Under the pieces are notes generated by a model. That model did not search any database, was not told the origin of the DNA, and worked only from the letters and a program-made list of their open reading frames with translations. Shown here one piece after another: positions 8,673-16,755 of a DNA stretch of 64,000 bases. Position numbers and translations under genes: made by a program. Position 1 is the first letter of the stretch. Each line of letters begins with the position of its first letter. Source of the stretch: Cytophagales bacterium (GTDB taxonomy: Bacteria; Bacteroidota; Bacteroidia; Cytophagales; Cyclobacteriaceae); contig JADBYK010000053.1 of assembly GCA_020403045.1 (NCBI GenBank), positions 1-64,000 of the forward strand, read 5' to 3'.

Positions 8673-9338
8673 ATGATAGCGGAGGAGTTAATCAACCAAA
8701 TGATCCCACCACTCAAGGTGACAGACGATGCACACAAAGCAATTGTTTGGATGGAAGAATTTCGATGTAACCACCTTCCCGTAGTAAGAGACGGTGAATT
8801 CATGGGTTTTATCTCCGAAGAAATCATTTTAGAGGCGAATGATATCGAAAAAAATCTGCTCGACTTTGATTTAGCCGCCAAGGATTGTGCAGTGCCGCTG
8901 GACGCCCATTTTTATGATATCCTCAAAGTGGCAGGTGATAATAAGCTACAGATAGTAGCCGTGCTAGACGAAGAACGTCAATATATGGGCGTCATCACCG
9001 TACAAGATATGATGATTTCTTTTGCGCAGACAGCATCGGTTCAAATGCCTGGGGGCATTTTGGTTTTGTCGATGGACTTGATTGATTATTCGTTGGCAGA
9101 AATAAGCCGGTATGTAGAGGAAAACAACGCCAAGGTTATCAGCAGCACCATGACAGAGGATCCAATGGACAAAGGGAAGATCAAGCTGACACTAAAAATC
9201 AATCAAACAGATATGAAGAGAATTGTGGCAACGCTGGAGCGCTTCAATTACAAAGTGATTGGACGTTATCAGCAAAATGCAGAAGCAAGCGGAGAAAAAG
9301 ACAAAATTGATTTACTACTTCGCTACCTAGACATATAA
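8673..9338 (+). CDS. CBS-domain protein
   Basis: This 221-aa protein has two N-terminal CBS motifs (about residues 8-60 and 75-125), seen in MEEFRCNHLPVVRDGEFMGFI and NKLQIVAVLDEERQYMGVIT. A C-terminal ACT-like half follows (GGILVLSMDLIDYSLAEISR). CBS pairs bind adenosine nucleotides and act as energy or redox sensors. It sits directly upstream of nadK (11 bp), an arrangement I recall as common in Cytophagales, so a role near NAD metabolism is possible but unproven. Confidence 0.82.
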   Translation: MIAEELINQMIPPLKVTDDAHKAIVWMEEFRCNHLPVVRDGEFMGFISEEIILEANDIEKNLLDFDLAAKDCAVPLDAHFYDILKVAGDNKLQIVAVLDEERQYMGVITVQDMMISFAQTASVQMPGGILVLSMDLIDYSLAEISRYVEENNAKVISSTMTEDPMDKGKIKLTLKINQTDMKRIVATLERFNYKVIGRYQQNAEASGEKDKIDLLLRYLDI

Positions 9339-9349
9339 ATTAACAGCGA

Positions 9350-10228
9350 ATGACTCGCATCGGCATACATGGGAAGGACCTCCAAAATAAGTCATCTCGA
9401 TTTCTCGAAAAGGTGCTGGACTATCTTAAGAAAAAGAACGTGGAAATTTGGGTCTCCGCCAAGTTTTTGAAACAGTTTAAATCATCGCGCATTCACGACT
9501 ATCAACTAAAATCTTTCGATCAGGGAGATCATCTGAACCAACTTGATTTTTTTTTATCCCTTGGAGGGGATGGCACCTTGCTAGAATCAGTTACCTATGT
9601 AGGGAAATCTGAAACCCCCATTCTTGGGATCAATACTGGTCGCCTTGGGTTTCTGGCAACAATCAGCCGTGATGATGTTGAAAAATCTTTTGATGAACTA
9701 CTTAACAGCAATTTCTCTATCGACAGCCGGTCGGTGCTACGATTAGTTTCAACACCCAAGTTGTTTGGTAATCTCAATTTCGCGTTAAATGATTTTACGA
9801 TTATGAAGAAAGACACTTCGTCTATGATTACTGTGCACGTTCACGTAGATGGGGAGTTGCTAAACTCATACTGGTCTGATGGCATTATTGTGTCCACGCC
9901 CACTGGCTCAACCGGTTATTCATTGAGTTGCGGAGGCCCACTTGTTCATCCTAAATCTGAGAGTTTTGTTATAACGGCCGTTAGTCCTCATAATTTAGGG
10001 ACCAGGCCAATAGTATTAGCAGATGATGCTGAACTTTCCTTTCATATTGAAGGAAGGAGTAAAAAGTACTTGGTTTCGCTGGATTCGCGATTTGAAACTG
10101 TAGATGAGTCTGTTAAATTGAGGATAAAAAAGGAAAAGTTCAGAGTTAAATTAATACGGTTAAGCAGCCAAAACTATTTCAATACATTGAGGCAAAAGCT
10201 GAACTGGGGGATTGATGTTCGCAATTAG
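9350..10228 (+). CDS. nadK: NAD kinase
   Basis: This 292-aa protein phosphorylates NAD to NADP. The family signatures are complete: LGGDGTLLESV with the catalytic Asp, INTGRLGFLA, NDFTIMK for the adenine pocket, and DGIIVSTPTGSTGYSLSCGGP for NAD binding. Length matches bacterial NadK. It is cytosolic and ends about 100 bp before the DUF6089 gene, which has its own promoter. Confidence 0.96.
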   Translation: MTRIGIHGKDLQNKSSRFLEKVLDYLKKKNVEIWVSAKFLKQFKSSRIHDYQLKSFDQGDHLNQLDFFLSLGGDGTLLESVTYVGKSETPILGINTGRLGFLATISRDDVEKSFDELLNSNFSIDSRSVLRLVSTPKLFGNLNFALNDFTIMKKDTSSMITVHVHVDGELLNSYWSDGIIVSTPTGSTGYSLSCGGPLVHPKSESFVITAVSPHNLGTRPIVLADDAELSFHIEGRSKKYLVSLDSRFETVDESVKLRIKKEKFRVKLIRLSSQNYFNTLRQKLNWGIDVRN

Positions 10229-10273
10229 GCTAAAGCCGAGATTACCTTTTCTGATTAACTGAGATAAAACGGC

Positions 10274-10302
10274 TTGCTGATTAACTTAATTTTTTAACTT
10301 TG
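10274..10302 (+). promoter_or_regulatory. Bacteroidota promoter (TTG-N18-TAACTTTG)
   Basis: TTG at 10274-10276 and TAACTTTG at 10295-10302 are separated by 18 nt, close to the TTG-N19-TAnnTTTG consensus of the Bacteroidota housekeeping sigma factor. It is the best full promoter match that I found in the window. It would drive the outer-membrane protein gene starting at 10326. Confidence 0.6.
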
Positions 10303-10325
10303 CAATTGGCCTAATTGCCCTCGTT

Positions 10326-11327
10326 ATGAGAAAGTTATGTTTTGCGCTATTGAGTGTTTTGTTTTTGGTCGGTCTCTCCTTCGATTCATTTGCACAGTTC
10401 AATAGGAAATTAATTAAAAAAAATAACAAGGCAGTTTCAAAATATCGGGGCAAGAAACGTGGTTTTGGTCGCAAGAATGTTTATACAGGCGTAGGCTTTT
10501 CTATAAACGCACTCAACTATTTTGGAGATTTGGCGCCCACACCTAGCACATTTAGTACCGACATTTCGTTTACCGCCCCGAGTTTTGGTCTCTCACTATT
10601 TCACCGCTTCGGTCCTCGCTATACGTTGCAAGTTCAATATCTCTACGCCTCTCTCAAGGGTTCTGATCAGGAATCAGCCAGTAAGGACAACGAGAACAAA
10701 TTTAGATATCAACGAAATATGTCATTTAGAAATAGGATTCATGAGCTATCTGCTGTTGCCTATTTCGATTTGTTTGAGAACCAAGCAACTTACATTAGTC
10801 GAGTTGGCTGGACACCCTACGCTTACATAGGGCTTGCAGCCTTTTATCAAAACCCACAAGCACAAGCGCCAACAAATGATTTGAGAGGAAGTGCATTGGC
10901 CGAGGCGGGTCAATGGGTGGATCTGCAACCACTGAAGACAGAAGGCAACTCTTACAGTTTGATTCAATTTGCAGTTCCATTTGGTGCAGGAGCTCGATTT
11001 AGAATCAATGAAGTATTTGACCTCTGGGCGGATATTGGCTTTCGCTACACATTTACTGATTATTTAGATGACGTAAGTGGCAATTATGTTGATTTGAATA
11101 CGTTAAGTACGTTAGGACAGGCCATGGCGTACAGAACCAATGAATTAGCTGGATACCCAACCTCTGGAGGTGTTCCTTCCGATTTAGCAGGTGTTAACGT
11201 TCAGCCTGGTTATGGTAAGGCGGGAGACAAACGAGGAAGCCCCAATCAAAACGATATTTATATGGTGACTTCAATTCGACTTACGTATATTTTAGGAGCA
11301 ACTTTTCATAAAGCTAAGTTCAGATAA
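10326..11327 (+). CDS. DUF6089-type outer-membrane beta-barrel protein
   Basis: This 333-aa protein has a signal peptide (MRKLCFALLSVLFLVGLSFDSFAQ) and a basic linker rich in K and R. A barrel domain follows, starting VYTGVGFSINALNYFGDLAPTPS, the hallmark opening of the DUF6089 family. Later strands include FDLWADIGFRYTFTDYLDDVSG and a final SIRLTYILG. The function is unknown; the gene is conserved next to uppS and bamA in Cytophagales, so a role in envelope assembly is plausible. Its TAA overlaps the next ATG by one base. Confidence 0.82.
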   Translation: MRKLCFALLSVLFLVGLSFDSFAQFNRKLIKKNNKAVSKYRGKKRGFGRKNVYTGVGFSINALNYFGDLAPTPSTFSTDISFTAPSFGLSLFHRFGPRYTLQVQYLYASLKGSDQESASKDNENKFRYQRNMSFRNRIHELSAVAYFDLFENQATYISRVGWTPYAYIGLAAFYQNPQAQAPTNDLRGSALAEAGQWVDLQPLKTEGNSYSLIQFAVPFGAGARFRINEVFDLWADIGFRYTFTDYLDDVSGNYVDLNTLSTLGQAMAYRTNELAGYPTSGGVPSDLAGVNVQPGYGKAGDKRGSPNQNDIYMVTSIRLTYILGATFHKAKFR

Positions 11328-12028
11328 TGCTTCGTGGTTGTGTCACGAGCATTATATTTTTCAGTGCCAGTTTCTTTGCCACTTGCGTGATCGGTCAGAT
11401 ATCGCAGCGCACTGAGATTGGTGGAGGCCTAGGCATTTTTAATTACACGGGCGATCTTGTCAGCACCTTTGATCTTGCGACTTCGAGGCCAGCCGCCACA
11501 CTTTTTTATCGATCAAATATTAGCCGAGTCATTAGTTTTCGGACTTCAATAACTGGTGGGCAGTTGGCGGCTAGCGACAAGAACAATCCCACCGATCCAT
11601 TTGCGGTAAAACGCGCGGCTTCGTTTGATTTATTTTTATTAGAGCTCTCAGGTGGGTTCGAGTATCACTTTTTAGATTGGCGGGATGAAAAACGGAAGCT
11701 GAGGTTCACACCTTATTTGTTTGCCGGGGTCGGCCTATTTGGTATTTCAGGAACACCCAATAAGAATGCCGAGTACAGCAATATTCAACTTTCTATTCCT
11801 TTTGGAGGAGGAATGAAGTACGTGTTGAACCCCCGCTATTATGTTTCATTTGAATTTGGCGTTCGAAAGACCTTCTTTGACTATTTAGACAACATTTCGG
11901 GAGGGAATCCTTCGTTCAAGACATTTCAATACGGCAATCCAAACGACAACGACAACTACTTTTTTACCGGAATCACGTTAACCTATACATTTTACGACAT
12001 TCCTTGTGCCACAAACCCTTACCGTTAA
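11327..12028 (+). CDS. Second DUF6089-like outer-membrane barrel protein
   Basis: This 233-aa protein has a signal segment (SIIFFSASFFATCVIGQ). The same family features as the preceding protein appear: EIGGGLGIFNYTGDLV, PYLFAGVGLFGISG, FGGGMKYVLNPRYYVSFEFGVRKTFFDYLDNISGG and a last strand FTGITLTYTF. It looks like a diverged tandem paralogue. The start codon overlaps the stop of the upstream gene (TAATG), so translation is coupled. After it come 83 bp containing the uppS -7 box. Confidence 0.8.
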   Translation: MLRGCVTSIIFFSASFFATCVIGQISQRTEIGGGLGIFNYTGDLVSTFDLATSRPAATLFYRSNISRVISFRTSITGGQLAASDKNNPTDPFAVKRAASFDLFLLELSGGFEYHFLDWRDEKRKLRFTPYLFAGVGLFGISGTPNKNAEYSNIQLSIPFGGGMKYVLNPRYYVSFEFGVRKTFFDYLDNISGGNPSFKTFQYGNPNDNDNYFFTGITLTYTFYDIPCATNPYR

Positions 12029-12096
12029 ACTTTTTTCACTCCACATACATCTTCATCGAGGGTGTGGTTGGATGGTTTAAAGTTTGAAAAAAAGGC

Positions 12097-12104
12097 TACT
12101 TTTG
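12097..12104 (+). promoter_or_regulatory. -7 box TACTTTTG just ahead of uppS
   Basis: This exactly matches TAnnTTTG. The GTG start of uppS begins 7 nt downstream, which would leave almost no 5' leader. The closest TTG upstream is 26 nt away, too far for a good -33 box. Confidence 0.45.
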
Positions 12105-12111
12105 CACCCCT

Positions 12112-12855
12112 GTGGCTTCATTTAAAGAACATATTGACACCCATAATTTGCCTGAGCATGTGGCTGTTATAATGGACGGAAATGGACGGTGGGCGAAAAA
12201 CAAGGGCGCAGCCAGGATTTTCGGGCATCGCAATGCAATTGAGGCAGTAAGGCAGGTGATTGAAGGAGCCGGGGAAATAGGGATAAAGTATTTGACTTTG
12301 TACGCCTTTAGCACTGAAAACTGGGGTCGCCCTAAAGAGGAAGTAGACGCGTTAATGGAGCTTCTGGTCAATACGCTGCAAAAGGAAATTGAACGATTAC
12401 ATAAGAATAAAGTTCGACTAAAAACAATTGGAGATATCGGGCAGTTGCCAAAAGATTGTCGAGAAAATTTGAGGGAGGCAACCGAATCAACAAAGAATAA
12501 CACCGGACTGACTCTGCTGATTGCATTGAATTATAGTGGTAGACAGGAGATACTAAAAGCAGTGAGTGAGGTGGCCATGAAGGTAAAAGGAGGAACTTTG
12601 GAAGTTGAGGAAATTGATGAACAACTTTTTGCTTCTTTTCTTGATACCAAGAATATTCCAGACCCTGCACTGCTCATAAGAACGAGTGGCGAAATGAGAA
12701 TTAGTAATTTTTTACTCTGGCAAATAGCCTACACTGAATTGTATATTACTCAAAAGTTGTGGCCTGATTTTAGAAAAGAAGATCTCTATGAGGCAATATG
12801 TGAATACCAAAAGAGAGAAAGAAGATTTGGAAAAGTGCTGACCCCTATTGCCTGA
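12112..12855 (+). CDS. uppS: Isoprenyl transferase (undecaprenyl diphosphate synthase)
   Basis: This 247-aa protein makes the C55 lipid carrier by adding isopentenyl units to farnesyl diphosphate. The catalytic motif VAVIMDGNGRWAK lies near residues 18-30, FSTENWGRP near 63-71, and the late RTSGEMRISNFLLWQ and ELYITQKLWPDF follow the cis-prenyltransferase pattern. The start is GTG, as no ATG gives the full N-terminal region. It is 4 bp upstream of bamA, linking lipid-carrier supply with outer-membrane assembly genes. Confidence 0.95.
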   Translation: MASFKEHIDTHNLPEHVAVIMDGNGRWAKNKGAARIFGHRNAIEAVRQVIEGAGEIGIKYLTLYAFSTENWGRPKEEVDALMELLVNTLQKEIERLHKNKVRLKTIGDIGQLPKDCRENLREATESTKNNTGLTLLIALNYSGRQEILKAVSEVAMKVKGGTLEVEEIDEQLFASFLDTKNIPDPALLIRTSGEMRISNFLLWQIAYTELYITQKLWPDFRKEDLYEAICEYQKRERRFGKVLTPIA

Positions 12856-12859
12856 TTGA

Positions 12860-15589
12860 ATGAACCGTTTTATTTTGATTTTTTTGTTCCTGCTGGTTGC
12901 CTCGTCTTCATTGGCGCAATTCAGAAGAAGCCGTGCGACTGCTACAGTTGAACAAGAGCCACTAAAGGAAGGTGAGCTGAACTATCGTACCCCACAAGAG
13001 TACACCATTGCGGGGATAGAGATCACGGGCCTCAATGTGCTGGATAAAAACGCGATGGTTTCACTGACCGGTTTGAAAGTAGGGGACAAGATCAAAATTC
13101 CCGGAGACGGAATTTCGAGTGCCATCCGGAAACTTTGGAAACATGGACTGGTGGGTGATGCTACGATCTCTGTCGATCGGATTGAGGGGAAAAATGTTTT
13201 TTTGTCGATAAAATTGGCTGAGCGGCCCCGATTAACCGATTTTTACTTTGAAGGCATCAGCAAGGGAAAGCAAAGTAGTTTGAAGGATGATTTGACGTTG
13301 ATCAGAGGAAAAATCGTCAACGATGCTACCATCCGTAATGCTGAGATGGCAGTGAAAAAGCATTTTGTAAAGAAAGGCTTTTTGAATACCGTGGTTAAGA
13401 TCACTCAGGAACGCGACACACTCAATAGAGGAGGAGTTCGATTGCGAATCAATGTCAATGTTAAATCAAAAGTCCGTATCCACGAAGTGTCATTTGAAGG
13501 CAACGATCAGGTTTCTTCTTCGATCTTAAAGAGGAAACTCAAGAAAACAAAGGAGCATGCGCGCATCTCTCTACACAGAGTAATTATCAATGAAGCAATC
13601 AATATCAACACACAAAAAGCAAAAGAATTTTTGACAGACTCAGCGCAAAAAACGAGTTGGAGACAAGTGTTGGAGTTTATTAACAAAAATGTTAAACTCA
13701 ATTTTTTCAATAGCTCTAAATTCATACGTGCGGAGTATGAGGAGGATAAAAAGAAATTGTTGGCTTATTATAATACGCAAGGGTTTCGCGATGCAGAAAT
13801 AGTGTCGGACACGATTACCAACTACAGCGATTCGAAAATTGATGTGCGCTTCAAAGTGAGTGAGGGAAGAAAGTACTATTTCCGAAACATTATTTGGACC
13901 GGCAATTATTTGTATACAGCTAACACTCTGAATAAAGTATTGGACATAAAGAAGGGGGATATCTATAATGAGGAAATGATTGCTAAAAAAACCTCTTTCA
14001 ATCCCAAAGGAGCGGACATTAGCGGGCTCTATATGGATGACGGCTATTTGTTTTTTCGAGTAACACCTATAGAAGTTGCAGTAGAGGGTGATTCGATTGA
14101 TGTAGAGATGCGAATTTTTGAGGGTGATCAGGCAACAATTGATGAGGTTACCATTGCAGGTAATGATCGCACAAGCGACCACGTTATCAGGCGAGAACTC
14201 ACCACAATACCCGGTCAAAAATTTCGAAGAGCCGATATTATCAGAACGCAACAGCAACTTTCTCAGATGGGGTTCTTCAACCCACAAAAAATTGAGCAGG
14301 ATATCCGACCCAATCCCGCAAATGGAACAGTAAACATTGGATGGAAACTCGAAGAGCAATCAAATGACCAAGTTCAGTTGTCTGGTGGATGGGGTGGTTT
14401 CTTTGGATTTGTTGGAACAGTGGGGCTTACCTTCAATAACTTCTCGTTACGCAATGTTCCGCATTTGAAAAAGTGGAGGCCATTGCCGGTTGGTGATGGC
14501 CAAAAACTATCGTTGAGTGTACAGGCCAATGGCCGCTCTTTCCAAAGTTATAATGTTTCCTTCACCGAACCTTGGCTAGGTGGAAGGAGGCCAAATGCTT
14601 TAAGCGTAAGTTACAATTACTCGGTTTCTCGTTTACCTGTAAGGAGTACCGGTGGGTTTCAGACCGACTTCAGTGACAATGCATCCCTACGGCAAACAGG
14701 TTTTACGATTGGTTTTGGAAGACGACTCGAGTGGCCTGACAACTATTTTTCGCTGACACACGCTCTGTCGTTCCTTGAGTATAACTACAGCAATTACTTT
14801 GGGTCATCTTCTTTGCCCGCAGTGGGCACAACCCGCAACATTAAGCTTAACACTACCCTTGCCCGAAATAGTATTGACAACCCGATGTTTCCTACAGCTG
14901 GGTCTTCCATTTCACTCAGTTTAGATTTAACGCCACCCTATTCTCTTTTCCGAGATGCTGATTACTATAAAGATCTTAATCAGCGTTTTAGTTTTGTCGA
15001 GTTGCATAAGTGGATGTTTGATGCACGTTTTTATGTCAAGATTGTAGGCAGCAGCAAACCAACCGGAAGAAGCTTAGTGTTGGAAACAAAAGCGCATGTC
15101 GGATATATTGGCACTTATAACGACAAGGTTCAACCCGGCCCTTTTGAACGCTTCTTAGTAGGCGGAGCAGGTTTAGCGGGTGGATTTAATTCCTTTGTGC
15201 TCGGTCAAGATATCATTGGGTTACGTGGTTATCCGGATAACCAGGTAACACCTCCGCTTTACGCCAGAAGGGGATCGCAAGCCGCCAACGGAATTGAGGG
15301 GGGAATCGTCTATAACAAATTTGGAATGGAATTGCGCTATCCGGTAGTAACAAGCCAATCAGCTACGGTTTATGCCTTTATATTCGCGGAGGCGGGAAAC
15401 AATTGGGACAATTATCAGAAGGTCAATCCGTTTAACCTGTATAAATCGGCCGGTTTTGGTGCGAGAATATTTATGCCGGCCTTTGGACTAATTGGACTAA
15501 ACTGGGCGAATGGTTTTGACAGACTGGAGTTTGCAACCAACAAGAGCGGCTCTCAGTTTCACTTCACCATTGGCCAGCAAATCAGGTAA
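12860..15589 (+). CDS. bamA: Outer-membrane protein assembly factor BamA
   Basis: This 909-aa protein is the Omp85 insertase. After a signal peptide (to about residue 19, SLAQ) there are POTRA repeats, seen in IAGIEITGLNVLDKNAMVSLTGLKVGDKI, VSFEGNDQVSSSILKRKLKK and EVTIAGNDRTSDHVIRRELTT. The C-terminal barrel holds the lid-lock region LVGGAGLAGGFNSF, QDIIGLRGYP and a last strand FHFTIGQQIR. The VRGYP-type motif is present as LRGYP. The gene is followed after 3 bp by the first skp gene, forming an outer-membrane biogenesis operon with uppS. Confidence 0.94.
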   Translation: MNRFILIFLFLLVASSSLAQFRRSRATATVEQEPLKEGELNYRTPQEYTIAGIEITGLNVLDKNAMVSLTGLKVGDKIKIPGDGISSAIRKLWKHGLVGDATISVDRIEGKNVFLSIKLAERPRLTDFYFEGISKGKQSSLKDDLTLIRGKIVNDATIRNAEMAVKKHFVKKGFLNTVVKITQERDTLNRGGVRLRINVNVKSKVRIHEVSFEGNDQVSSSILKRKLKKTKEHARISLHRVIINEAININTQKAKEFLTDSAQKTSWRQVLEFINKNVKLNFFNSSKFIRAEYEEDKKKLLAYYNTQGFRDAEIVSDTITNYSDSKIDVRFKVSEGRKYYFRNIIWTGNYLYTANTLNKVLDIKKGDIYNEEMIAKKTSFNPKGADISGLYMDDGYLFFRVTPIEVAVEGDSIDVEMRIFEGDQATIDEVTIAGNDRTSDHVIRRELTTIPGQKFRRADIIRTQQQLSQMGFFNPQKIEQDIRPNPANGTVNIGWKLEEQSNDQVQLSGGWGGFFGFVGTVGLTFNNFSLRNVPHLKKWRPLPVGDGQKLSLSVQANGRSFQSYNVSFTEPWLGGRRPNALSVSYNYSVSRLPVRSTGGFQTDFSDNASLRQTGFTIGFGRRLEWPDNYFSLTHALSFLEYNYSNYFGSSSLPAVGTTRNIKLNTTLARNSIDNPMFPTAGSSISLSLDLTPPYSLFRDADYYKDLNQRFSFVELHKWMFDARFYVKIVGSSKPTGRSLVLETKAHVGYIGTYNDKVQPGPFERFLVGGAGLAGGFNSFVLGQDIIGLRGYPDNQVTPPLYARRGSQAANGIEGGIVYNKFGMELRYPVVTSQSATVYAFIFAEAGNNWDNYQKVNPFNLYKSAGFGARIFMPAFGLIGLNWANGFDRLEFATNKSGSQFHFTIGQQIR

Positions 15590-15592
15590 AAA

Positions 15593-16126
15593 ATGCGGAT
15601 TTTACTGGTAATTCTTTGCTTTTTCATTTTCGGCCTGACTTTTGCAAAAGCTCAGAAGTTCGGCTATTTTGATTCGGAGTTTGTACTGAGCAAAATGCCG
15701 GAATATGCTAAAGCTCAGGGTGAAATAGAACAACTATCAGCGGCCTGGCAGCGAGAAATTGAAGAGATGCAAACAAAGGTGGATGGTTTGTACCGCTCGT
15801 TTCAGGCGGAACAGGTGCTTTTGACAGAGGAAATGAAGCAAGAACGGCTTGCCGACATCAAAAAGAAGGAAACAGAATTAAAAGACTATCAAAAAAAGGT
15901 TTTTGGATTTGGAGGGCTGTTTTTTTTGAAAAAACAAGAATTGATTAAACCTTTGCAGGACAAACTGTTTGACGCGGTAGGTAAAGTGGCAAAGACAAAC
16001 AGATTGGCTATTGTTTTTGATAAGTCGGCAGAGTTAGTAATGATCTACACCGATCCAAGGCATGATTATACAGATTTTGTTTTAGAAGAATTAGGACTAG
16101 GAGATCCAAATGATAAAGTAAAATAA
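15593..16126 (+). CDS. OmpH/Skp family periplasmic chaperone (copy 1)
   Basis: This 177-aa protein has a signal peptide (MRILLVILCFFIFGLTFAKA), followed by QKFGYFDSEFVLSKMPEYAKAQ, the standard OmpH start. The middle (about residues 45-110) is a long charged coiled coil, forming the tentacles of the trimer. A final AIVFDKSAELVMIYTDPRHDYTDFVLEELG is typical. Skp holds unfolded outer-membrane proteins for BamA, which is encoded just upstream. Confidence 0.9.
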   Translation: MRILLVILCFFIFGLTFAKAQKFGYFDSEFVLSKMPEYAKAQGEIEQLSAAWQREIEEMQTKVDGLYRSFQAEQVLLTEEMKQERLADIKKKETELKDYQKKVFGFGGLFFLKKQELIKPLQDKLFDAVGKVAKTNRLAIVFDKSAELVMIYTDPRHDYTDFVLEELGLGDPNDKVK

Positions 16127-16146
16127 ACCAGTAACTAAATTTAAAA

Positions 16147-16707
16147 ATGAGAACACTTTTTTTGATCCTTTTTTGCGGAATCCTGTTGTCCGCGCAAGCT
16201 CAGACACAAAAAATTGGGTATGCCGATTGGGAATATATATTCAGTCAGTTGCCAGAGTTCAAGCAAATCGATAGTGAGCTAAAAACCCATAGCGAGCAAT
16301 TGCAAAATCAAATGAGAGCGAAGCAACAGGATTTTGAGGCGAAGTACAAAGCCTATCAAGGCATGCCAGCCACTACCCCCGATGCTATCAAGGCAGATAA
16401 AGAGCGCGAACTTCAAACCCTACAAGAGGGCTTCCAAAAATTTCAGCAGGACGCACAATCTTCATTACAAAAGAAACAAGCTGATTTGATGGAACCTGTT
16501 TATAAAAAAGTAGGTAAAACAATTGAAGAAGTAGCAAAAGAAAACGCGTATACGTTCATCATCAATCCGCAAATTGTTGGTGGTGGCGATATACTTCTTT
16601 ATAGCGATGAGAATTACAATATATCAGATCTAGTGTTGAAAAAATTAGGGGTGACACCAAAGCCTCAGGCAGCAGCTGCAACACCTGCTCCGGTGAAAAA
16701 GAATTAG
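16147..16707 (+). CDS. OmpH/Skp family periplasmic chaperone (copy 2)
   Basis: This 186-aa protein has a signal peptide ending SAQAQT and the start KIGYADWEYIFSQLPEFKQID. A coiled-coil region with many Q, K and E residues (about 50-125) and the conserved end TFIINPQIVGGGDILLYSDENYNISDLVLKKLG follow. The tail is an A/P-rich low-complexity stretch. It is a paralogue of the preceding gene, 20 bp downstream; tandem skp copies after bamA are usual in Bacteroidota. A strong hairpin terminator follows. Confidence 0.9.
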   Translation: MRTLFLILFCGILLSAQAQTQKIGYADWEYIFSQLPEFKQIDSELKTHSEQLQNQMRAKQQDFEAKYKAYQGMPATTPDAIKADKERELQTLQEGFQKFQQDAQSSLQKKQADLMEPVYKKVGKTIEEVAKENAYTFIINPQIVGGGDILLYSDENYNISDLVLKKLGVTPKPQAAAATPAPVKKN

Positions 16708-16726
16708 TCATACCATTATTGGATAT

Positions 16727-16755
16727 AAAGCCCCGACAGCTGTTGGGGCTTTTTT
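16727..16755 (+). terminator. Intrinsic terminator of the bamA-skp operon
   Basis: AAAGCCCCGACAG pairs with CTGTTGGGGCTTT (one G-T wobble), followed by a run of T. It lies between the convergent skp and oxoprolinase genes and can serve both strands. Confidence 0.85.
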